NCBI GenBank assembly: GCA_945878115.1
Contig: CAMDVD010000001.1
Location: 165,872 to 229,871 of the forward strand
DNA from: Chitinophaga pinensis
Lineage (GTDB): Bacteria > Bacteroidota > Bacteroidia > Chitinophagales > Chitinophagaceae
Reading direction: 5' to 3'
Length of the DNA stretch: 64,000 nucleotides
Under the pieces are notes generated by a model, which made no database searches, had not been told where the DNA came from, and saw only the letters and a list, made by a program, of their open reading frames with translations. Positions 9,821-18,105 of the stretch are shown piece by piece. A program made the translations under genes and the position numbers. The first letter of the stretch is position 1, and each line of letters begins with the position of its first letter.

Positions 9821-9828
9821 TATTTTTG
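9821..9828 (+). promoter_or_regulatory. Possible -7 element (TATTTTTG) for the DUF1287 gene
   Basis: Matches the Bacteroidetes -7 consensus TAnnTTTG. A TTG lies at 9794-9796, giving a spacer of 24, which is longer than usual, so the -33 part is weak. If real, it places the transcript start after 9833, favouring the gene start at 9911. Confidence 0.35.
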
Positions 9829-9910
9829 AAAGATGCTTATGAAGCCTCAATTTTCAACAAACTTTAATACTGTCAATTGCATTATTCAAAGCCAAGTAAG
9901 CACTTCTATT

Positions 9911-10495
9911 ATGAAAAAAACACTGCTTTACCTATTCGTTTTCGTTTCGACCATTGCAAATTCAGTTGGTCAATCTAATTTTTACGACATACTTGCTGAC
10001 TCCACTTTGACCTTGACAAAACAAATCGTTCGTTACGACCCAAGCTACTTTCAGCTCGATTATCCAAATGGAGATGTTCCAAAGGGCAAAGGTGTATGCA
10101 CTGATGTTGTGATTAGAGCTTACAGAAAAATTGGAATTGATTTGCAAAAAGAGGTGCACGAGGACATGACATCCAACTTTTCAAAATATCCAAAATATTG
10201 GGGACTATCTGGACTGGACAAAAATATTGACCATAGACGAGTGCCCAACTTAATGACTTTTTTTACCAGACATGGGACTACAAAACCAATTACAACCAAC
10301 GCCAAGGACTATTCGCCAGGCGATATTATATGTTGGAATCTTCATGGTTCAGTGACTCATATTGGAATAGTAGTGAAAAAGAAATCTGCAGATGGACAAA
10401 GGCATTTAATCGTTCATAATATTGGCAGTGGACAGATCATCGAAGGCTGTTTGTTTCACTTCAAAATAATTGGACATTATAGATATGGAAAGTAA
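9911..10495 (+). CDS. DUF1287 family secreted protein (YijF-like)
   Basis: The 194-residue product starts with a clear signal peptide (MKKTLLYLFVFVSTIANS, cleavage near GQS). I chose ATG 9911 over upstream ATGs at 9833/9839 because only this start gives a normal signal sequence. The body matches the DUF1287 family: GVCTDVVIRAYRKIGIDLQ, a conserved YWGLSGLDKNIDHRR region, and the C-terminal PGDIICWNL...VTHIGIVV, which has an NlpC/P60-like Cys-His layout (family knowledge). A periplasmic amidase or peptidase-type role is plausible but untested. It stands alone between a repeat and a toxin-antitoxin pair. Confidence 0.8.
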   Translation: MKKTLLYLFVFVSTIANSVGQSNFYDILADSTLTLTKQIVRYDPSYFQLDYPNGDVPKGKGVCTDVVIRAYRKIGIDLQKEVHEDMTSNFSKYPKYWGLSGLDKNIDHRRVPNLMTFFTRHGTTKPITTNAKDYSPGDIICWNLHGSVTHIGIVVKKKSADGQRHLIVHNIGSGQIIEGCLFHFKIIGHYRYGK

Positions 10496-10657
10496 ATAAA
10501 TACGAGCACTAACGGCATGCAGTTGCAAGCAGGGCTTTGCAGGGTTTTAATCTTTAATTTATTTAATCTGTTATAGGAATTGTCTTAGCTTTGATAGCCA
10601 TATTTTTTTACTTTCTGCAAACTAGACAAATGAAATTTCAGCCATTGGCAGCGTTGC

Positions 10658-10688
10658 TTGTGTAATTTGAAAATAGTATTTACATTTG
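10658..10688 (+). promoter_or_regulatory. Bacteroidetes-type promoter for the ParDE-like pair
   Basis: TTG at 10658-10660, a 20-bp spacer, and TACATTTG at 10681-10688, a full match to the TTG-N19/21-TAnnTTTG consensus known in Bacteroidota. The expected transcript start is near 10695, only a few bases before the ATG at 10700, which argues against an alternative upstream start at 10658. Confidence 0.6.
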
Positions 10689-10699
10689 AAAGAAAAACG

Positions 10700-10948
10700 A
10701 TGACCACATTAGAAATGAAATCCGACTTGCAAAAACGAATCAATTCTTTAGGTCGGAATAAATTGAATGAAGTAAAAGCTTATCTCGAAAATCTTGAACA
10801 AGATGATGTGGAGTTGATAGATTGGCTAAACTTGTCTACTGATCAAAGAAACAGAATGAATGAAAGCATTACGCAATTGGATGCTGGTAAGTTTACACCT
10901 CATGAACAAGTTATGAAAGAACTCAGAAAAATTATAGAAAATGCCTAA
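10700..10948 (+). CDS. Putative antitoxin of a ParD/RelB-like type II pair
   Basis: An 82-residue acidic, helical protein (starts MTTLEMKSDLQKRINS, ends MKELRKIIENA), the usual size for an antitoxin. It has no motif I can name, but its stop overlaps the start of a clear RelE/ParE-fold toxin by 8 bp, the normal antitoxin-first arrangement. The residues LDAGKFTPHEQVMKELRK resemble the C-terminal toxin-binding segment of ParD-type antitoxins (QLDxGEGxSHEEVMxxL). A frame-extended start at 10658 is possible but would overlap the predicted promoter. It likely autorepresses the pair together with the toxin, as in known families. Confidence 0.75.
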   Translation: MTTLEMKSDLQKRINSLGRNKLNEVKAYLENLEQDDVELIDWLNLSTDQRNRMNESITQLDAGKFTPHEQVMKELRKIIENA

Positions 10949-11243
10949 AACTGTTGTCTGGTCAGATAATGCAAAGGAGGACATATCTACATTAGTGATT
11001 TACCTAAATATAAATTGGGGCAAAAAAATAGCGGACGACTACATCACTTTAATCAATGAATTGGTTGGCCAATTTGCAGAATTTCCGAAGTTATTTCCAG
11101 TAATTCACACAAAAAAGAAAATTAGAAAGTGTGTTGTCTCCAAACATAATTCAATTTATTATCGAGAGAAAAAAGATTATATTGAAATTGTAAATGTATT
11201 TGATACCAGACAGAACCCCGATAAATTAAAGTTTGGGAAATAA
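10941..11243 (+). CDS. RelE/ParE family toxin (intact)
   Basis: A 100-residue protein with the ParE/RelE pattern: N-terminal VVWSDNAKEDISTLVIYLNINW, a central LVGQFAEFPKLFPVI, and a C-terminal IVNVFDTRQNPDKLKF that matches the family ending (xxxxLFDTRQNPxKL). Unlike the three other toxin or toxin-like genes in this window, the reading frame is complete. Family members either cleave mRNA or inhibit gyrase; I cannot decide which from sequence. Overlaps the antitoxin gene by 8 bp and should be translationally coupled to it. Confidence 0.85.
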   Translation: MPKTVVWSDNAKEDISTLVIYLNINWGKKIADDYITLINELVGQFAEFPKLFPVIHTKKKIRKCVVSKHNSIYYREKKDYIEIVNVFDTRQNPDKLKFGK

Positions 11244-11402
11244 ACCATGTTCAATGCAATAATGCTTCACAAAACATTTTTTTTATTTAACTACTTCAAG
11301 AAGCTGAGGCATAAAAAAGGTAATAGAAAGAAACCAACGTGAATATATTTTTATTAATTCACGAAATAGATTTTTACATTTACTCTATAAAATTTTGAAA
11401 GT

Positions 11403-13382
11403 ATGAAGAAATTGATACTCCTTGCTATTATAATATGCATTGGTTATGCAGTTCAAGCTTCAGAAAAGGATACAATTATATTTCCCATCTTGCCAAAAGC
11501 TATACTACAAAATCCAAAAGCTTTAGCAGAGACTATTACGAAAGATGCAGTTAGTGATGAAAATAGGGCGCTAATAATTTTTTATTGGATTACCCATCAT
11601 ATCCAATACGATATAAATGCGCTTACCAAATCGTCGAAAATAAAAAGATATACTGCTGTTGAAATTTTGAAGCGACAAATAGCAGATAGCAGAGGCTATT
11701 CGGATTTACTAAAAGCCATGTGCGAAGCAATAGGCATACGAACACAAGTAATAGAAGGCTATGAAAAAAATGAAACGTATGATGATGGTACTCGATTTTA
11801 TAAACCCAATCATGTGTGGAATGCAGTATTGGTAAATTATAAATGGAATATCATTGATGCTACCAATGGAGCCGGTGTGTTTGAAATGAAATTAGGTTGG
11901 CTTAAACAGCAGTTGCAAAAAGTGAACAAGAAGAAACTCTATTATTCGACCAAACAAAAATTTGTATTCGAATATCATCCCGAATATTTTTTTCCAGATC
12001 CTAAAAGCTTTCGTGTAAAACGACTACCGACCGATCCATTATGGCAACTTCTTGATCCGCCCATGCCATTAAGTGTATTTGAGTTGGGTGAAGCAGACAT
12101 TAAAGAATTTAATGAAAATGTGATTTCATCAAGGCAATTAAACCCGCACTTGAGCGAGATAAACTTATTGAGCGAACAAGCAGCATTGCTGGAAAGTGCA
12201 GACCGTACCTATCAATTTAATCCACGCTATACCGTCATGAAAGCAGCCAAACATTTAGCGCTGGCTAATGACAATTTTGATAAAGGCCTGCAACAAGAAA
12301 GTACCATAGAAGCATTGGCGAAAAAGGAAGCTGGAAAAGTAGAACTTAAAGCTGCCAAAGAAATACTAGCCGATCAAAAATTGGATATCACTGCCGAATA
12401 TACTGAACTCCGAAAATTGAACAATGAAAAGAAAGTAGATGTAGTAAAGTACAAACAAAATTTTACCACCATCAATAGCAAGTTTATAGCCATGTCTGCA
12501 ACTCATTTGTCGACAGCAAAAACAAAAATAAACGCTTGGAAATCGGATGTAGCAGTAAAGGCAAAGAAGAGCAAGGAGATAGATATCGCCAACTTGAAAA
12601 AGATAAAAACGAATAAGACAGAGAAGGATGAAAAAGATCCTGCGCTTAAGCTTATTCTAGATTCTGTTAATAGCCGAAACAGCCTTGTAACGGAACTTAG
12701 AAGCAATATAAACACCCAAAAAGAAATTATAGCGGCTAATCGAAAATCGCTGAAGGATGGCGTGGATACTTTAGAATATTATTTGATAAAAACAGATTCT
12801 GCTTTTATGAAAGAAGGCATAGCTCGATTGAAAAAACAAGATAGTTATGACGATAGTATTAAAACTTTGCGAAGTGAGTTGAATATGTATAAAACGGTGA
12901 AAGTAGATAAGCTGCAACAAGCCTATTTCGATACTTATGATTCGACACTTGTTAAATATGAAGTATTAAAAAAACAATATTCCTCTGTCTTGGATGCATT
13001 GAAAAAGAATATTCAAGACTTGGAGAAATATAGAAAAATGAATGCGTCAAATCTAAGTGTGGAAGATGCGTATACCCAAAATGTACATGAATACCAAGAA
13101 GCTAATGAGGCGTATGTAAACAATAGCACGGAGTGCATCGATTTTATCAAAGCGAATATGACCTTAACCGAATTGATGAAGAAGAAATACACCAATGAAA
13201 ATAAGTATTTTGTGTTTTTAGTCAATACCGAAGACGATAGAAAAAACTACTATAAAGACGTTTTGGCTAAATATGAGGAGATAGAAAAGAAAGTAAATGA
13301 AAGCAATAAAACCAATGTAAAAAACCTGAGCACCAAGATGGATATTGCATTCAAAAAAAGGACCAAGGAGAATTGGAAATAA
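11403..13382 (+). CDS. Secreted transglutaminase-like protein with Cys-to-Ser active site and coiled-coil tail
   Basis: A 659-residue exported protein (signal peptide MKKLILLAIIICIGYAVQAS). Residues ~40-165 form a transglutaminase-like (TGc) domain: where active enzymes have GxCQGY the sequence reads ADSRGYS with Ser96 in the Cys position, while the His (NHVWN, His137) and Asp (IIDATNG, Asp152) partners are kept. The remaining ~430 residues are Lys/Glu/Asp-rich and predicted mostly helical or coiled coil. It may be a non-catalytic binding or scaffold protein. It is a lone gene, convergent with the ricT-holB operon. Family assignment is good; function is not known. Confidence 0.72.
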   Translation: MKKLILLAIIICIGYAVQASEKDTIIFPILPKAILQNPKALAETITKDAVSDENRALIIFYWITHHIQYDINALTKSSKIKRYTAVEILKRQIADSRGYSDLLKAMCEAIGIRTQVIEGYEKNETYDDGTRFYKPNHVWNAVLVNYKWNIIDATNGAGVFEMKLGWLKQQLQKVNKKKLYYSTKQKFVFEYHPEYFFPDPKSFRVKRLPTDPLWQLLDPPMPLSVFELGEADIKEFNENVISSRQLNPHLSEINLLSEQAALLESADRTYQFNPRYTVMKAAKHLALANDNFDKGLQQESTIEALAKKEAGKVELKAAKEILADQKLDITAEYTELRKLNNEKKVDVVKYKQNFTTINSKFIAMSATHLSTAKTKINAWKSDVAVKAKKSKEIDIANLKKIKTNKTEKDEKDPALKLILDSVNSRNSLVTELRSNINTQKEIIAANRKSLKDGVDTLEYYLIKTDSAFMKEGIARLKKQDSYDDSIKTLRSELNMYKTVKVDKLQQAYFDTYDSTLVKYEVLKKQYSSVLDALKKNIQDLEKYRKMNASNLSVEDAYTQNVHEYQEANEAYVNNSTECIDFIKANMTLTELMKKKYTNENKYFVFLVNTEDDRKNYYKDVLAKYEEIEKKVNESNKTNVKNLSTKMDIAFKKRTKENWK

Positions 13383-13497
13383 GATGATTTATTTCTACAG
13401 TTGGCTGCAAATCTAAAGACATAGGACTTGCCTAGAAATGGGAGTTCAATAGCTATCGTAGAGGTAACTATCATTCGGAATGGATTGCCAAGTCTGC

Positions 13498-15030
13498 CTA
13501 CGCTTCTTTTAAATCTTGATTGCTATTTGGTGGTTTATTTCCTTGTAGGTTAGCAGGTTTATTTTTTGGCTGCGGTCCTTTATTATTGTTCGGTTTAGGA
13601 TTCGGGTTATTGCCGGGTGGTTTAGCATTCGGATTCGCTGGCTTATTACCTTCTACTTTTTTAGCTTGTGGATTACCTTCTGCTTTTTTTGGCTGTGGAT
13701 TATTACTAGGTGGTTTTGCATTCGGATTTCCTTCTGGTTTTTTAGCCGCAGGATTGGGATTTCCTTCTTTGCGTTTTTCTTCTATTTTTTTACCACCTGT
13801 GTTTCCTTTTGGATTGCCTGCATTACCTGCATTGCCTGCATTGCGATTTGTATTGCGTCGATCCTCTCCTTGTTTGGCTTGTTCCGGTTTGCGATCAGAG
13901 CCATTGTCTTTTTTCTTTTTCTTAGAAGCTGCTCTATCCAAGGATTTAACACTAAACTGTCCACCTAGTTCTACAAAATCGGATTTGTCGACAATTGCAT
14001 TTTTCTTCACAATTTCTACTGCTTGTAACTCTTCTGGAAAAATATTTTTCTTATTTAATTCTACGATTTCTTTCACACGTTCTATCGTCAATGGATAGAG
14101 TGTATTACTCTTTTCAAAACTAAACCACATCAAGTTTTTGAAAATGTCTTTCTTTTGCAGATAAGCCATGCCTTGCGCAGTTTTGATACGATCTATTTGA
14201 TCTGGGAATACACGTAGTGCATCCATATAGGTGTCTAGTTCGTAATTCAAACAACATTTAAGACGTCCGCATTGACCAGATAATTTTGTTTGGTTGATAG
14301 AAAGATTTTGATACCGTGCTGCAGTTGTACTCACCGATTTAAAATCATTCAACCAAGTACTACAACAAAGCTCTCTACCGCAACTGCCTATTCCACCCAC
14401 TTTGGCGGCTTCTTGGCGAATTCCAATTTGGCGCATTTCTACTTTGACTTTAAAGTCTCCAGCAAATTGTTTTATTAATTCTCTAAAATCTACTCGGTCG
14501 TCTGCAGTATAAAAGAAGGTTGCTTTTTTGCCATCGGCTTGCACTTCCACTTCTGCAATTTTCATATCCAAATTCAAACTACGTGCAATTACTCTCGCAC
14601 GAATCATCATTTCTTTTTCTAATTTTTTACTCTCATGCATCTTGGCAATTTCGGTTTCTGTGCTTCGATGTAAGACTTTTTTGATTTCATCGCTTTTCTC
14701 ACTTACGCCTTTCTTCTTCATTTGCAATTTAACCAATTCGCCCGTAACACTTACCACGCCTACATCGTAACCGCCTGAGCCTTCCAAGGTAATGAACTCG
14801 CCTTTTTCGTATTGCAAAGGATTATTTGCCTTGTAATAATCTTTACGGCTACCATGATTGAAACTCACTTCTATAAAAGGAAATGGTCGAGAAAAATCCG
14901 CTACCGGAATTAAACTCAACCAATCATGTACATTTAATCGATTACAACCACCACTTTTACAAGCGCCATGGTCTTTACATCCTGAAGGCAAACCACCGGG
15001 TTTACCAGTTCCACAATTTCCACATCCCAT
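13498..15030 (-). CDS. RicT/YaaT-like PSP1-domain protein with low-complexity Pro/Lys/Gly/Asn tail
   Basis: A 510-residue cytoplasmic protein. Residues ~1-30 are Cys-rich (GCGNCGTGKPGG, CKSGGCNR), followed by a PSP1 domain (to ~330) with two cysteine clusters, GSCGRELCCSTW and GQCGRLKCCLNYE, the pattern that binds Fe-S clusters in B. subtilis RicT (family knowledge). The last ~130 residues are low complexity: repeated KAEGNPQ, KVEGN and PNAKPP units. It lies 95 bp downstream of holB on the same strand, the same neighbour as in B. subtilis (holB-yaaT). In many Bacteroidota gldH follows; here no gene follows before the convergent neighbour. Confidence 0.85.
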   Translation of the reverse strand: MGCGNCGTGKPGGLPSGCKDHGACKSGGCNRLNVHDWLSLIPVADFSRPFPFIEVSFNHGSRKDYYKANNPLQYEKGEFITLEGSGGYDVGVVSVTGELVKLQMKKKGVSEKSDEIKKVLHRSTETEIAKMHESKKLEKEMMIRARVIARSLNLDMKIAEVEVQADGKKATFFYTADDRVDFRELIKQFAGDFKVKVEMRQIGIRQEAAKVGGIGSCGRELCCSTWLNDFKSVSTTAARYQNLSINQTKLSGQCGRLKCCLNYELDTYMDALRVFPDQIDRIKTAQGMAYLQKKDIFKNLMWFSFEKSNTLYPLTIERVKEIVELNKKNIFPEELQAVEIVKKNAIVDKSDFVELGGQFSVKSLDRAASKKKKKDNGSDRKPEQAKQGEDRRNTNRNAGNAGNAGNPKGNTGGKKIEEKRKEGNPNPAAKKPEGNPNAKPPSNNPQPKKAEGNPQAKKVEGNKPANPNAKPPGNNPNPKPNNNKGPQPKNKPANLQGNKPPNSNQDLKEA

Positions 15031-15125
15031 ATATTTATATTTCGTTTTTTAATTATTGACTGCTTGCATACTTTTTGACAAGGGGTTCAAGAGTAATCTG
15101 TTCCACCTTTCAGGAAGTTTGCTGT

Positions 15126-16265
15126 TTAGCTTGACATCGCCAAAGATACATTTTTACGGTGTATCAACTGCTGAACACGTAAAGATAAAGCATGAAATAG
15201 AATTTTCGTATTTGCATTGCGTTCAATTTGATAAATCGCATCGTTCAGTAGTTTTGAAATGTCTTGAATAGCGTATTCACTTAGCCCTTTACTGATTAAC
15301 ACATCTATAATTTTTTGTTCACTTTCCAATAAGCTCAAATTGTTGCTACCCAAGCGTTTTACTCGAATCAAATGTTCTAATATTTGTAAAGTGTACTCTA
15401 GAAATTTCTTTTGTAATTCTTTGTTTAATTCTGCCATGGCCAAAGTCCAACTTACCAATTCAATACCTTGATTGGCATAAATACAATTTAACCAAGTGCG
15501 CAATCGAGTCAGCATATCATCTTCTACTTGCGTTAATAATTGTAAAGCAACGTGATAATTTCCTTCCGCGAGTCGAGCCACTTGTGTTGCTTTTTCTTCT
15601 GGAATATGCTGATCCATTAAAGCTTGTTTAATCTCCATGTCCGTTATTCGTTTCAATGGAAACAGTTGCGTACGAGATTGTATGGTTTGAATGACCTCAT
15701 CTGCATTTGAACTAACAAAAATCAAAATTGTCTTTGCTGTTGGTTCTTCAATTAATTTCAATAAAATATTTCCTTCATTGCCTAAATATTCAGGATACCA
15801 CATAATGAGAATTTTATACTCGCTTTCAAAACTTCGCATTAGCAATTTCTGAATAATTTCCTTGCACTCCAAGGACGTTATATTGCCTTGCTTTTCTGCA
15901 CCTGCAACATCCAACCATTCTATGTCATTGCTGTATGGAAATTGTAAAATATGTTCCCGAAATTCTTTGATGAAATCATTACTTACTGGCGCTTTGGTTT
16001 TCTCTTTTTTATAGGTTGGAAAAGAAAAATGCACATCCGGGTGTTGCATTTTATTCATTTTTACACAAGAGCTACAAGTATTGCAAGAATCATTACCATC
16101 TCTATTTTTACACATAATATATTGTGACATAGCCCTTGCGAGAGGTAAGCCACCGCTACCTTCTTGCCCCAATAATAAAATAGCATGTGGTAATTTTCCA
16201 GCTTGAATAAGCGTGATCATTTTTTGCTTTAAATCGGCTTGTCCGACTACTTCAGAGAATAACAT
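15126..16265 (-). CDS. holB: DNA polymerase III subunit delta' (HolB-like clamp-loader ATPase)
   Basis: Clamp-loader subunit of the replisome. The 379 residues start with the AAA+ pattern VVGQADLKQKMITLI...LPHAILLLGQEGSGGLPLARAM; the Walker A is degenerate, as is usual for delta'. A zinc-binding type cluster (CNTCSSC) follows, then KILIMWYPEYLGNEGNILLKLIEEP (a Walker-B-like region), FVSSNADEVIQTIQSRTQLF (sensor 1 and SRx motif). These are diagnostic for DnaX/HolB-type proteins, and the lost P-loop points to HolB. 12 bp downstream of the SPFH gene and followed by ricT. Confidence 0.9.
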   Translation of the reverse strand: MLFSEVVGQADLKQKMITLIQAGKLPHAILLLGQEGSGGLPLARAMSQYIMCKNRDGNDSCNTCSSCVKMNKMQHPDVHFSFPTYKKEKTKAPVSNDFIKEFREHILQFPYSNDIEWLDVAGAEKQGNITSLECKEIIQKLLMRSFESEYKILIMWYPEYLGNEGNILLKLIEEPTAKTILIFVSSNADEVIQTIQSRTQLFPLKRITDMEIKQALMDQHIPEEKATQVARLAEGNYHVALQLLTQVEDDMLTRLRTWLNCIYANQGIELVSWTLAMAELNKELQKKFLEYTLQILEHLIRVKRLGSNNLSLLESEQKIIDVLISKGLSEYAIQDISKLLNDAIYQIERNANTKILFHALSLRVQQLIHRKNVSLAMSS

Positions 16266-16277
16266 AATCAGGAAGGA

Positions 16278-17210
16278 CTATTCTTTTTTTGAATGATCTG
16301 ATATACTCATTAACTCTTGCATGGTGCGATGCATTTTATCAATAGAGCCATCTAAAAATATCGTATTCCCTTTTCCATTTTCTGCAAAATGCTTGATGGA
16401 TTCTGTCCACATGGAAAACAAAATAAAGGAAGCATCGAGTTTTGCAAATTCCATTTCCTTGGCTGCAGATGCCATACCTTTTGCTACTTCTTCTCTAAAC
16501 AAGGCGACACCTTGTCCACGTAATTGTGCCGCTTGCTTTTCCGCTTGTGCAGATATCTTAATGAAATTCCCTTCGGCTTCGGCAGCTTTTGTTTTGGTAA
16601 TCAATAAGGCTTGTCCTTCATTTTCGGCAGCTGCTTTTAAATTATTACTAGCAACCACACGACTCATGGATTTAATAATTTCTTCGTCAAAAGAAATATC
16701 ATTGATTTGTAAATCGATTAAATGATAACCCCAAGATTCTAATTGTACATCTATTTGTTCTTTCACATGTAAAATAATTTCACCACGTAAACTCAATATT
16801 TCGGATTGATTTTTGGTAGCTACAAAGGCACGGATAGAACCTTCAATGGTGCGTATCAATGCTTGCATCAAACTTTTATCATCCACGAATTTAAACGCTA
16901 CATTTTTGATAGACTCTTCATCTTGGTTGAATACCGCATACAACAACATCGCTTTAAAATTGACATTGGCTTGGTCTTTTGTGATGGCTTGAAATTGTAA
17001 TTCGACCGAACGATTTTGAATAGAAATTCTTCTAAAAATAGTTTCAATAAAAGGGAGTTTGAAATTTAAACCTGGTCTATTAATTCTTCTGTACTTACCA
17101 AACATGGTAATGACTGCAATGGAGCCTTGTTGCACAGTATAAATACCCGAAAACACAACTAGCAGTGCTAGAATGAGTAGGATGATAGGAAGTGTAATGA
17201 TAGAGAACAT
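16278..17210 (-). CDS. SPFH/Band 7 membrane protein (stomatin/QmcA-like)
   Basis: A 310-residue protein with one N-terminal membrane segment (ITLPIILLILALLVVFSGIY) and the stomatin-type start VQQGSIAVITMFGKYRRINRPGLNFKLP, typical of SPFH scaffolds that organise membrane microdomains and regulate proteases. A long Ala/Glu coiled coil (AAAENEGQALLITKTKAAEAEG, later AEKQAAQLRGQG) follows. First gene of a three-gene minus-strand run with holB and ricT. A TACATTTA box upstream of the start resembles a -7 element. No partner NfeD gene is next to it. Confidence 0.88.
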   Translation of the reverse strand: MFSIITLPIILLILALLVVFSGIYTVQQGSIAVITMFGKYRRINRPGLNFKLPFIETIFRRISIQNRSVELQFQAITKDQANVNFKAMLLYAVFNQDEESIKNVAFKFVDDKSLMQALIRTIEGSIRAFVATKNQSEILSLRGEIILHVKEQIDVQLESWGYHLIDLQINDISFDEEIIKSMSRVVASNNLKAAAENEGQALLITKTKAAEAEGNFIKISAQAEKQAAQLRGQGVALFREEVAKGMASAAKEMEFAKLDASFILFSMWTESIKHFAENGKGNTIFLDGSIDKMHRTMQELMSISDHSKKE

Positions 17211-17380
17211 GCTATTAAAATTTTAGGATGTAAATGTAGGCGTATTTTTATTGGAAAAAATAACTAAGGATTTATTTATTCTTAGGTTGATAAAGGTTTG
17301 CAGTTAACCGAAGGGAAGGACTTTTACTACACAATTTAATTTGAAAATTACCGCATGTTTAAATGTCGCCTTTTAGTTTA

Positions 17381-17701
17381 TCAGTATACTAATTTCTTTT
17401 TTGTGAGTTCAACGTTGAAATTTACTTTAGCTCCTAATGCATCAAACACTTTTAAGATTGTTTCAAATCTTGCATTTTTAATGCTATTCTCTATTTTTGA
17501 AATTTGTGCTTTCTGAACACCAACTAATTCACCAAGTTGTTGTTGTGTTAGATTGCGTTCTTGTCTTACTTGTTTTATTGTCTGTCCAAGCAAGTCAATT
17601 CTTAACTCATTTTCAAACGCATCACGTCTTGGTGTTCCATGTTTTCCAATGTGTTTGTCTATCATTGTGTCTAGTGAAACTGTTTTAAATTTGTCTGCCA
17701 T
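17381..17701 (-). CDS. XRE-family HTH antitoxin (HigA-like)
   Basis: A 106-residue DNA-binding protein with a helix-turn-helix of the XRE/Cro type at about 40-95 (IKQVRQERNLTQQQLGELVGVQKAQISKIEN). It follows the HigB-like toxin gene by 2 bp, the toxin-first order typical of higBA. Likely represses the pair and neutralises the toxin. The gene is complete, although the toxin partner has lost its N-terminus. Confidence 0.85.
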   Translation of the reverse strand: MADKFKTVSLDTMIDKHIGKHGTPRRDAFENELRIDLLGQTIKQVRQERNLTQQQLGELVGVQKAQISKIENSIKNARFETILKVFDALGAKVNFNVELTKKKLVY

Positions 17702-17703
17702 TT

Positions 17704-18000
17704 TTATTTCTTTTTTAATTTATTATCTAAATATCCTTTTCGGATTTCTTCTGCTTTCTTAATTTCTTTTGTAGGTGTTTTTTGCGTTTTTTTCAATATA
17801 CCGTGTGTTGCAATTACCAATGTTTTTTGGTCATCAGGGTTGTCCCAAAATGCAAAAAGTCTATAAGATTTACTATTGTATAATGTTCTAAATTCCCAAA
17901 TAGAATTATTCAGTTTTTTAAATAATTCGTTGTCAATGGCAAATTGAGATTTCTTCATATTATAATAAATTTTTTCTCTTGCCTTGTCGTCAAGTGTTTC
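17704..18000 (-). pseudogene. HigB/Gp49-like toxin, N-terminally truncated at a palindromic repeat
   Basis: Strong match to the phage Gp49-like/HigB family: LNNSIWEFRTLYNSKSYRLFAFWD, then THGILKKTQKTPTKEI, the family hallmark. An ATG at 17958 gives 84 residues, but the frame is family-like further upstream to base 18000 (residues ETLDDKAREKIYYN), where it hits TAG at 18001-18003 inside a repeat. Full-length relatives carry about 20-30 more residues before this point. I infer that the repeat replaced the toxin's 5' end. A shorter protein from 17958 may still be made. HigA-like antitoxin follows after 2 bp. Confidence 0.75.
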
Positions 18001-18060
18001 CTATTGGTTGGTGCCTTCCAACCATCTGAAACATTTAGGTTGGTGGGACCCAACCGAAAG
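18001..18060 (-). repeat. Palindromic interspersed repeat, copy 2
   Basis: Two hairpins with the same GGTTGG/CCAACC stem separated by an AAATGTTTCAGA-type spacer (read on the minus strand). Same structure as 9714-9778. Its edge coincides with the break in the HigB-like reading frame. Confidence 0.6.
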
Positions 18061-18085
18061 ATAAAAATAATGAGTGCAAATACAA
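18056..18085 (-). promoter_or_regulatory. Possible promoter for the truncated higBA pair
   Basis: On the minus strand TTG (18085-18083), a 19-bp spacer, then TATCTTTC (18063-18056), one mismatch from TAnnTTTG. The -7 box straddles the edge of the palindromic repeat, so transcription would run through the repeat into the toxin remnant and the antitoxin. Confidence 0.35.
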
Positions 18086-18105
18086 AAATTAATTTTTGAT
18101 GGATA

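Noticed and set aside
13520..14098. 192-codon plus-strand frame rich in Phe/Gly/Leu
   Set aside because: Antisense shadow of the low-complexity tail of the RicT-like gene; base composition fully explained by the repeats on the other strand.
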